From the NCBI RefSeq assembly GCF_964340395.1, contig NC_135555.1:25771225-25835224 (forward strand): a stretch of 64,000 bases of DNA. The letters are read 5' to 3'. Shown here piece after piece: positions 1-64,000 of this stretch. This DNA is from Glandiceps talaboti (taxonomy: Eukaryota; Hemichordata; Enteropneusta; Spengelidae). Made by a program: the position numbers and the translations under genes. How positions within the stretch are numbered: position 1 is the stretch's first letter; the number at the start of each line of letters is the position of its first letter. A model generated the notes under the pieces. That model worked only from the letters and a program-made list of their open reading frames with translations, was not told the origin of the DNA and ran no database searches.

Positions 1-190
1 TTTCTTTTTCCCATTTATCAAGTGAATAATGAGACTCAATAAACCAAAACAAAACTTGGCTGCTGTATACCAGGGTAAACAATATCTACCAGCTGTATAT
101 ACTGGGTTAAATAATTATGTAACAATATCTACCAACTGTATACTGTGTTAAATGATTATGTAACAATATCTACCAGCTGTATACTTGGTT
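1..190. repeat. 41-bp minisatellite, left part
   Basis: Tandem units of about 41 bp carrying TAACAATATCTACCAGCTGT and ACTGGGTTAAATAATTAT. The array is cut by the element at 191-1284 and resumes at about 1303. Confidence 0.9.
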
Positions 191-1284
191 AGTCCCCGCG
201 GACGAAGTCCGGAACGGGGACTTATGGATTGGGTTCCGTCTGTCCGTCCGTCCGTCCATCCGTCCGTGCGTCCGTCCGTCCGTCCGTCCGCAGCTGTTTC
301 TTGGAGATGCCTGTACCGATTTTTTTCAAACTTGGTACAGGGGCTACATGCTATGGCATACATATGCACGTCAATTTGTTTTATGATACCATCCAATATG
401 GCCACCCGGCAGCCATTTTGTTTGCGAATTTTCCCTGTCTAAAGCCATAACTCAGACATGCTCACACAGATCTCATTCAAAGTTGGTATTAGGACAGTGT
501 TCTATGGCATATATGTGCATATTCATTGTTGTCATGATACGATCCAATATGGCCGCCTGGCAGCCATTTTGTTTGTGAATTTTCATGTCCAAAGCCATAA
601 CTTAGACATGCTTGAACAGATCTCATTCAAAGTTGGTATTAGGACAGTGTTCTATGACATACATGTGCATATCCATTTTCATTGTGATACGATCCAATAT
701 GGCTGCCTGGCAGCCACTTTGTTTGCAATTTTTCAATGTCCAAAGCCATAACTCAGATATGCTTGAACAGATCTCATTCGAAGTTGGTATTAGGACAGTG
801 TTCTATGACATACATGTGCATATTGATTGTTGTTGTGATACGATCCAATATGGCTGCCTGGCAGCCACTTTGTTTGCAATTTTTCAATGTCCAAAGCCAT
901 AACTCAGATATGCTGGAACAGATCTCATTCGAAGTTGGTATTAGGACAGTGTTCTATGACATACATGTGCATATCCATTTTCATCATGATACCATCCAAT
1001 ATGGCTGCCTGGCAGCCATTTTGTTTGTGAATTTTCCATGTCCAAAGCCATAACTCAGACATGCTTGAACAGATCTCATTCAGAGTTGGTATTAGGACAG
1101 TGTTCTATGACATACATTTGCATATTGATATGATCCCCCATACCCGACCAATCCTTTATTGTTGTAGGCATGTTCCATGTCCGACAAGCAGTAACATATC
1201 TAAGTCTGTTTGATTTAGGTTCACAAGTGTTGTTGCGTGATCAGAGTAGTGCTAATTCCTTAAAACCCAATCATAGCGGGGACT
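191..1284. mobile_element. Unclassified interspersed element with (TCCG)n and five 150-bp internal repeats
   Basis: Interrupts the 41-bp array. The left end AGTCCCCGCGG and right end AGCGGGGACT form short inverted ends, and the left end folds back on itself (AGTCCCC...CGGAC-gaa-GTCCG...GGGGACT). A (TCCG)n tract follows at about 240-290, then about five tandem copies of a 148-151-bp unit (starts near 449, 597, 748, 899, 1050), each with CAATATGGCYGCCTGGCAGC. No coding capacity. A related, more diverged sequence lies at about 53056-53700. Confidence 0.65.
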
Positions 1285-1302
1285 ATGTCATTCTCAATGG
1301 CT

Positions 1303-2465
1303 TGTTAAATAATAATGTAACAATATCTACCAGCTGTATACTGGGTTACATAATTATGTAACAATATCTACCAGCTGTATACTAGGTTAAATAATTATGT
1401 AACAATATCTAACAGCTGTATACTGGGTTAAATAATTATGTAACAATATCTACCAGCTATATATATACTGGGTTAAATAATTATGTAACAATATCTACCA
1501 GCTATATACTGGGTTGAATAATTATGTAACAATATCTACCAGCTGTATACCGGGTTAAATAATTATGTAACAATATCTACCAGCTGTATACTGTGTTAAA
1601 TGATTATGTAACAATATCTACCAGCTGTATACTAGGTTAAATAATTATGTAACAATATCTAACAGCTGTATACTGGGTTAAATAATTATGTAACAATATC
1701 TACCAGCTATATATATACTGGGTTAAATAATTATGTAACAATATCTATCAGCTGTATACTAGGTTAAATAATTATGCAACAATATCTACCAGCTATATAT
1801 ATACTGGGTTAAATAATTATGTAACAATATCTACCAGCTATATACTGGGTTAAATAATTATGTAACAATATCTACCAGCTATATATATACTGGGTTAAAT
1901 AATTATGTAACAATATCTACCAGCTATATATATACTGGGTTAAATAATTATGTAACAATATCTACCAGCTATATATATACTGGGTTAAATAATTATGTAA
2001 CAATATCTAACAGCTGTATACTGGGTTAAATAATTATGTTACAATATCTACCAGCTATATATATACTGGGTTAAATAATTATGTAACAATATCTACCAGC
2101 TACATACTGGGTTAAATAATTATGTAACAATATCTACCAGCTATATATATACTGGGTTAAATAATTATGTAACAATATCTAACAGCTATATATATACTGG
2201 GTTGAATAATTATGTAACAATATCTAACAGCTGTATACTGGGTTAAATAATTATGTAACAATATCTACCAGCTGTATGCTGGGTTAAATAACTATGTAAC
2301 AATATCTACCAGCTATATATATACTGGGTTAAATAATTATGTAACAATATCTACCAGCTATATACTGGGTTAAATAATTATGTAACAATATCTACCAGCT
2401 GTATACTGGGTTAATTAATTATGTAACAATATCTACCAGTTGTATACTGGGTTAAATAATATGTA
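1303..2465. repeat. 41-45-bp minisatellite, right part
   Basis: About 27 units. Two unit types alternate irregularly: one with GCTGTATACTGGG (41 bp) and one with GCTATATATATACTGGG (45 bp). Confidence 0.9.
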
Positions 2466-2632
2466 ACACACTTTGTTGTGAAATATGTATTACTTTGCAT
2501 AATGCACATTATATCAATTCATACACATAACATTACCATTATGCCAAACACTACAAATTGAAATAAAATGAACATATATTCTGTGTATGAATGAATCATT
2601 TTAGACAAACGTATGAATGTGTCTATTACACA

Positions 2633-4299
2633 AAGCCAGAAAAAAATAAACTTTCAATGCGCAACCTAACCCATCACATTGGGTAGTTAGGTCGATTCTT
2701 TGCTTTTTTTACAATGCTTGACAAGGATGTAAAAACAAACCATATATAAAGATAGCAAAACATTTAGTTTGAAATTATATAGAACTTATTCAGTCATTTT
2801 GGTTTTTATCTCTTGCAATTTGCATAGCAATCGATTTCCATCAGTTTTATAGTTAGGAAATGTACACAATTTATGGTTAAACAAATTCTGTAGCTCCTCT
2901 CACCCTCTCCTCTCAAAAATGTTACGACCTGCCAAATGAAACTCCAGAATTATTTTAACTACGACCTCTTCTGTCACCCACACTACAGTGGAGATATAAA
3001 ATTATATGGTACAATGATGTATTAAAATAACAGTAACCAACTACAATAATACTCCGAACAAGATTACTTTACAAAGGATGTAGATCTCACATGCATAGAG
3101 AGATGGCTCACAATGAGCTCTAACCTATACATGGAGGTACTTAGCCAGCCACCTCCAATCTTGTTTTGGGAGAAAGACAATTATCACCTTGATTGCTACT
3201 GATTGGAAGGAGACACCTCCAAATGAATTTTAGACAATGTAGGAGGCCATAGACATAATTTAAAGTCTTACAATGCTTTAATATGGTATTACCAGAATTA
3301 GCATGTAATTTACATAATATCTATTTTAGCATACACAATTAAATATCATATGTAAGGTCAGAAAAAATAAAAAATGCTGGTCAACGAGTAACCTAACCCA
3401 TCACATTGGGTAAGTAGGTCGATTTCATTTTTCACAATGCTTGACAAGGATAAAACAAACCATATATAATGACAGCAAAATATTTCAGGTCGAGTTTAGA
3501 TAGAACTTATTCAGTCATCTTGATACTATCTCATGCAATTTGTCTGCATAGCTACAGTTAGGAAATGTACACAATTTACGGTTAAACAAATGGTGTAGTT
3601 CCTCTCACCCTCTCTTCTCAAAAAATGTTAAGCCCCGCCAATTGAAACTCAAGCATTATTTTAGCCACCCCTTCTGTCACTTACACTACAGTGGAGATAT
3701 AAAATCATATGGTACAATGATGCATTGGAAGGTGACAACTCCAAAGGTGATAAAAAAATTGAAAATAAGACAGTGTAGGAGGCCATTTAGAGGCATAAAA
3801 TATCAAACCATAGACATAATAAAATACCAGAATTGAGAGACAATTATGTTATGCATTACATATTATCTGGAAGGGTATTTTGTTGTGGCAAAGCTGAAAG
3901 ATATTATGCGGATGTGCACATGGTAAATGACTTCTCCTGAAGTTTAATTTGGTTCCAAAATATCCTGAATAAAGAGCCAAACATTTCAAGACTTTCAGAC
4001 TTTTGATGGCCCAATGGTCGTAAACTTTAATTTAATTGTTCAATTCTTTTTAGTGCACATTGGATATTTAATATCAATTCATGCTTGTATGCAACATCAG
4101 AGCCAAGTAAGCCACTGTATAAGATATTATATAAATTTGGAATAGACTCAAATGTATATTGTTACATGTACTATTCAGAAAATATAAAGAAATATCCTTA
4201 ATTTTGAAACAAATGGGATGCCCGCATGAGGATATATTGCCCATCACCAGAAAAAAAATATATGGGTAGGTGGAACAGCTTTTTCTTTTTTTCGGCCCT
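2633..4299 (-). mobile_element. Diverged inverted-repeat element, rearranged copy (family of 20840-22016)
   Basis: Begins AAGCCAGAAAAAAA and ends near TTTTTTTCGGCCCT. The reverse complement matches the element at 20840-22016 in many blocks, for example the CATCACATTGGGTA block and the block around 3900-3970. One end section is present twice (about 2633-3240 and 3355-3850), so this copy is internally duplicated. No open frame of note. Confidence 0.65.
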
Positions 4300-5240
4300 A
4301 ATTTCGCATCTTTCAAAGTAGTTGTCAAAAGATGTCACATTCAAAGTAAAAAAATTGGACGGTGCTTTCTCAAATAAGTAACACTACAAAATAATCCTTT
4401 TCTTTACCCAACTCCCAAATTTTTTATGGCCTCCTTTATGTCGGAACCCAAGGTGAACTCAGTGAATTCTCCTTGATATTATCATTATAATAGAAATTGA
4501 AGTTTGGATTTGATGTCGAAGGTACAGCTCTGTTTACAAATTCAGGGTCATTCTTTCCATAGCAAATTGTCGCTTCAAAATGAATTGCGGAATAACACTA
4601 GTGTCAGTGTGCAATGAGATAATTATATCAAACAACATTTTAACCAAAGACAACGTTGAACGCAAATATTGAAAGTGGATCTTCAAAGAGTTTAAACTGC
4701 GTAATAGTTTTTCAGGGCCACCAAATATTCCAAAAAGAGATCTGCCGTTTTATCAGTAAATGTTTTAATATAAGGAATAGGATGTAAATAAGATCGAGCG
4801 CATCTTCGGTGTCACTGCATGCAGTATATATAGCAGGCGACCTCACGTTGAACGACCTTTTCCGTTTTTTTTTAGTTTCATCTCTGACATTATAATTGTG
4901 ACTTGCTATCTTCAAATGAAGGAGACTTTCAAGACTACATGTACTGTTACTCGCAGAAATTCAGAGTGCATGTGTGCACTTCTTTTGTACTTTCCGCACA
5001 AAGAATTTTTAATTTACTGCAAAAAGTTAAACATTTTAACTGGACACATTTTTATTCAAAGTTAAGCCAGGGTACAATAGAAATATATGATACATATTAG
5101 CGAAGACTCAGTGTACCGTCACTTTAGTGAACCATCAATTTACATCGCGCATGCAAGGAATCGTCACTTTAATAACATCGCTATGTATTCAAAAATTAGC
5201 TTTTTTTCTTTCTTTTCTTCCAAAATCTCGGGGGGAGGTG
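4300..5240. other. No recognisable feature
   Basis: AT-rich sequence with short open frames only. I found no repeat, RNA gene or conserved protein segment. Confidence 0.5.
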
Positions 5241-5271
5241 GGGGGGGGGGCAGCAGCAGGCTACGGTACCG

Positions 5272-5695
5272 ACCACTTAACCTCTGTTTCAGGATAGAAA
5301 CATAGTGCACTACAGCAACACTTATAAATCTCTGTTTCAGGATAGAAACACAGTGCACTACAGCACCACTAAACCTTTGTTTCAGGATAGAAACACAGTG
5401 CACTACAGCACCACTAAACCTCTGTTTCAGGATAGACACACAGTGCACTACAGCACCACTAAACCTCTGTTTCAGGACAGAAACACAGCACCACTAAACC
5501 TCTACTTCAGGACAGAAACACAGTGCACTACAGCACCACTAAACCTCTGTTTCAGGATAGACACACAGTGCACTTAGCTACAGCACCACTAAACCTCTGT
5601 TTCAGGACAGAAACACAGTGCACTACAGCACCACTAAACCTCTGTTTCAGGACAGAAACACAGTGCACTACAACACCACTTAACCTCTGTTTCAG
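5272..5695. repeat. 45-bp minisatellite carrying a splice-acceptor-like word
   Basis: About ten units with AACCTCTGTTTCAGGAYAGA and GTGCACTACAGCACCACT. CTCTGTTTCAG resembles a 3' splice site, but no exon is recognisable here. It is preceded by a G-run at 5231-5250. Confidence 0.88.
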
Positions 5696-5699
5696 TTGT

Positions 5700-6872
<1,173 letters not shown>

Positions 6873-7047
6873 GTCTTTGTGTTGATACAATATATAAACC
6901 ACTGTATCAATTGTAACGAAACTTGATCAACATCAATGAACCAGAAGAACTTACTAGGTTTTGGTAAACATGGTAAAAGTATTGAAAGTATTAATAATTA
7001 ATGATGTTCAATTAGTTTATATCTCTTTATATGTTCTTTATATGTCT

Positions 7048-7767
7048 TAATACAATACACTTGTGGTGTATCACTGTGACATACAATACAATACAATACA
7101 CTTGTGGTGTATCACTGACATACAATACAATACAATACAATACAATACAATACAATACAATACAATACAATACAATACAATACAATACAATACAATACAA
7201 TACACTTGTGGTGTATCACTGTGACATCCAATACAATACAATACATTTGTGGTGTATCACTGTGACATACAATACAATACAATACAATACAATACACTTG
7301 TGGTGTATCACTGTGACATACAATACAATACAATACACTTGTGGTGTATCACTGTGACATACAATATAATGCAATACAATACACTTGTGGTGTATCACTG
7401 TGACATACAATACAATACAATACACTTGTGGTTTATCACTGTGACATACAATACAATACAATACAATACAATACACTTGTGGTGTATCACTGTGACAGCC
7501 AATGACTTTACAATACACTTGTGGTGTATCACTGTGACATACAATACAATACAATACACTTGTGGTGTATCACTGTGACATACAGTACAATACAATACAC
7601 TACACTTGTGGTGTATCACTGTGACATTCAATACAATGCAATACAATACTCTTGTGGTCTATCACTTTGACATTCAATACAATACAATACAATACACTTT
7701 TGGTGTATCACTGTGACATTCAATACAATACAATACAATACACTTGTGGTGTATCACTGTGACAGTC
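7048..7767. repeat. Minisatellite with expanded (AATAC)n pentanucleotide
   Basis: Units contain ACTTGTGGTGTATCACTGTG followed by a variable number of AATAC repeats. The longest pure pentanucleotide run is about 7120-7203. Confidence 0.92.
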
Positions 7768-8025
7768 AATGACTTTTATTCATTCTATCATTTGCTGACA
7801 ATAGCACTGCGATACCATCTTGACGGTATCACTGCATTCTTATCCCAGGTCGAACACACGTCGCCTTTCCAGCGGCTCATTTAATGACAAAAATAGAAAT
7901 TCTTCATCTCGAATGAAATAATCTCGTCTTTAAAAGAATTCCCGCGGAAAACTTTGAAGAAGGCATATTATGACATGCGATATTTTTATCACATAATACG
8001 CTACAATCAATTTGCTCCAGTCATT

Positions 8026-8140
8026 CAATGCAATGCAATGCAATACAATACGATACGATACGATACGATACGATACGATACGATACGATACGATACAATA
8101 CAATACAATACAATACAATACAATACAATACAATACAATA
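8026..8140. repeat. (AATAC)n / (GATAC)n microsatellite
   Basis: A block of CGATA pentamers flanked on the right by CAATA pentamers. The two blocks differ by one base in every unit. Confidence 0.93.
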
Positions 8141-8286
8141 TCACTTTATTGTCCCAACGTGGGTAATTCTTTGTGCGACAGTCGAAAAATGAAAACCAGA
8201 AGAAATGAATAAAAAATATAAAACGAGGTCACAAATACATACATGTACATGTATCACTGTCCGTGTTCTCTACGACATTCAAAACT

Positions 8287-8288
<2 letters not shown>

Positions 8289-8352
<64 letters not shown>
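8289..8352. repeat. (ATC)n microsatellite
   Basis: About 21 uninterrupted ATC units. The minus-strand poly-aspartate frame through it is spurious. Confidence 0.95.
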
Positions 8353-8610
8353 CTGCTACCATCACCATCATATTTTAACACCACAACATTCACGGACAGT
8401 GTGAGTGATAAATTGAGATGGTACACTTAACAAAGTAAGAGTACGAGTACTACTGTCTGCCTTTGCTGACTACACGCTAAGGGAGAACAATAGGCAATAT
8501 ATTAAACTCTAAATTCATGGCTGCTCAAGTCGGCCGCTAGCGCTGATCGCCAGTTTTGACTTTTTTCCCACTTATCATGCAATTATGAATAGTTAGCTTT
8601 ACATTTACTG

Positions 8611-8612
<2 letters not shown>

Positions 8613-8677
<65 letters not shown>
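8613..8677. repeat. (AAT)n microsatellite
   Basis: About 21 AAT units adjoining the retrotransposon remnant, possibly its 3' tail. Confidence 0.95.
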
Positions 8678-8689
8678 TTTTATTAATCA

Positions 8690-9340
8690 ATGAGTGCTTT
8701 GGCCACTGGCCCACTGTACAGTCTCGAAAAAAGAGAAATCATGATAACGTCGAAGGTCAAAGGTACAGCTAATATATAATACAAAACATAATATGGGAGA
8801 TTCAAAGAATATAATACAAAAATTAACGATTGAAAACATTTTTGTGCTCATTCAACGTCTTGTAAAAATAGTGTTCTTTTTTCAAAAGCATAAAATAAAT
8901 TTCTTGCACAGTTTCTTATAACATAAGGATTTTGATTGTTCATAAACCTCGAAAATTTATAATCAGATAATGGTTTGTCTACATACATTGTGGAAAATAT
9001 ACTTTTCTCTTGAGTTCATCATAAAGAGGACACACAAATATAAAGTGTTTCTCATCTTCAATGGTATCCAGGCACACTGGACATATTTACTGGCTAAGAG
9101 ATACATAAAGAACAGTTTTCAAGGTTGTGGTACATGGTATGTATGAGGCATTTGGAATCACCACGTAAGACATTTCTTGATTATCGACAAACATTAAGCA
9201 TGCAAGAGACCCATCGAAACGGAAAGCTGTCAACAAGTTCAGCTTTATTAGACACTTGGGATTTGTTATGGTCGATGCATATACCAAATTATATGAAGCA
9301 TGTATCCTTAAGGCATAGCCTAATTATCGAAGACCATTAA
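8690..9340 (-). mobile_element. Decayed 3' end of a non-LTR retrotransposon (ORF2 C-terminus)
   Basis: Read on the minus strand, about 9075-8980 gives CPVCLDTIEDEKHFIFVCP, the C-x2-C...H...C motif found at the end of LINE ORF2 proteins. After a frameshift comes KFSRFMNNQNPYVIRNCARN and then FYAFEKR, a typical last segment of CR1/Jockey-like ORF2 in marine invertebrates. The (AAT)n tract lies just beyond the 3' end. Stops and shifts show it is dead. The upstream boundary is vague. Confidence 0.7.
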
Positions 9341-9578
9341 TTATGCAAATGTTGTAATCTTCTCTTGGTGATTAATTGACCGTAACGTTAAGGTTGGTCT
9401 TTTCAGCATTTCTCTTGGGAGCATGGAACTTAATTCAAAAGGTATTCTTAAGTGGTAATGAATGATAATCAGAATTCGTGAGTGTTATTAGTTTCATTCT
9501 AGCAATCAACCTGATCAGATCAACATACACACAATCGATTTAAGCATCTAAAGAAGAACGGAAAAATATACTATCGCC
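9341..9578 (+). promoter_or_regulatory. Upstream region / 5' UTR of the polycystin-like gene
   Basis: About 240 bases before the start codon contain no repeat array. An octamer-type word ATGCAAAT (POU-factor consensus) lies at 9343-9350. I see no convincing TATA box or initiator at a fixed distance, and the transcription start cannot be placed. Calling this the promoter region is inference from position only. Confidence 0.25.
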
Positions 9579-63124
<53,546 letters not shown>

Positions 63125-63409
63125 GTAAGAGAATATATATGTTTTGGCACAATACAAACTTCCTGACTTTGTGAACCAACAGAAATGGATAGACTGCAAG
63201 AAGTGATATAAGAGCCTAAAAGTGAATACTTTTTAAACTTGGTATTCTACATTACAAGTGAAGATTTTCAAATTTATTTTCTATTCATGTTCAGTGTTTA
63301 TTCAGAACAGTATATTTTCCAAACCTTTCTCACACATTCAAACTGAAATATAGTTAACACGCGTATGTAAACATTTACATGCCATGCACAAAATTAGCTT
63401 CTTGTATAT

Positions 63410-64000
63410 ACCTATAGTGAGGTTTATACCTATAGTGAGGAATATACAGCTAGTGAGGTATATACCTATAGTGAGGTATATACATATAGTGAGGTATATA
63501 CCTATAGTGAGGTATTTACCTATAGTGAGGTATATACCTATAATGGGGTACATACCTATAATGAGGTTTATACCTATAGTGAGGTATTTAACTATATTGA
63601 GGTATATACCTGTAGTGAGGTATATACAACTAGTGAGGTATATACCTATAGTGAGGTATATACCTATAGTGAGGTTTATACCTATAGTGAGGTATATACA
63701 ACTAGTGAGGTATTTACCTATAGTGAGGTATATACCTATAGTGAGGTATATACCTATAGTGAGGTATATACCCATAGTGAGGTATATACAACTAGTGAGG
63801 TATTTACCTATAGTGAGGTATATACCCATAGTGAGGTATTTACCTATAGTGAGGTATATACCTATAGTGAGGTATTTACCTATAGTGAGGTATATACCTA
63901 TAGTGAGGTATATACATATAGTGAGGTATATACATATAGTGAGGTATATGCATCTAGTGAGGTATATACCTATAGTGAGGTATTTACCTATAGTGAGGTA
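63410..64000. repeat. 18-bp minisatellite in the last intron, continuing past the window
   Basis: Units of GAGGTATATACCTATAGT with T/C variants (ATTTACC, ATACAACT, ATACATAT). More than 30 copies, reaching the right edge. The unit contains the near-palindrome GGTATATACC. Confidence 0.95.

Noticed and set aside
3642-3836. 64-codon frame upstream of the gene
   Set aside because: Inside the diverged element 2633-4299; short and without motif.
8229-8426. Minus-strand poly-aspartate frame
   Set aside because: Comes from the (ATC)n tract; no flanking conserved sequence.
9087-9287. 66-codon minus-strand frame as an independent gene
   Set aside because: Overlaps the LINE ORF2 remnant region; no start context or conserved sequence of its own.

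Overview
The window is eukaryotic, AT-rich and very repeat-rich. It holds most of one large gene on the + strand, from its start codon at 9579 to a splice donor at 63124, after which the gene runs off the right edge. I can place 24 coding exons whose splice phases agree at every junction, giving at least 2789 residues. The product is a polycystin-1-like protein: signal peptide, two C-type lectin domains, two LamG/pentraxin-like domains, WSC domain, PKD-type repeats, REJ module, Ser/Thr/Asn-rich stalk, GPS/GAIN end, first membrane segment, PLAT/LH2 domain and further membrane segments. The remaining membrane segments lie outside the window. I think it is a marine invertebrate, most likely an amphioxus (Branchiostoma). 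The grounds are the polycystin architecture and minisatellites spanning exon/intron junctions, which from memory have been reported in amphioxus; this is an inference.

Layout. 1-9578 is non-coding upstream DNA: a 41-bp minisatellite split by an interspersed element (191-1284), a diverged element with terminal inverted repeats (2633-4299), a 45-bp minisatellite, several microsatellites, a pentanucleotide-rich array and the decayed 3' end of a non-LTR retrotransposon on the minus strand. Exon 1 (signal peptide, 9579-9672) is followed by a 5.2-kb intron holding reverse-transcriptase remnants and a 3.2-kb array of 45-bp units. Exons 2-5 (14878-20081) encode the two lectin domains. Exons 6-7 encode the LamG-like domains. 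Exon 8 is a 2.1-kb exon with WSC, PKD-type and early REJ sequence. Exons 9-12 continue REJ. Intron 12 (about 10.9 kb) contains a roughly 108-copy array of 64-bp units split by a 2.0-kb transposon. Exons 13-19 run from the end of REJ to the GPS, exon 20 completes the GPS and gives the first membrane helix, exons 21-23 form PLAT, and exons 23-24 add membrane segments 2-5.

The most notable feature lies in how the introns are built. In four introns (after exons 10, 17, 21 and 22) the minisatellite begins inside the coding exon, so the exon end plus its GT splice donor is itself the repeated unit, about 16 to 55 times. In a fifth (after exon 6) the last 70 bp of the exon with its donor is duplicated 1518 bp downstream inside an array. 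Read-through past any of the four true donors soon meets a stop codon, so use of a decoy donor would truncate the receptor. No other protein-coding gene, tRNA, rRNA or CRISPR array could be supported.
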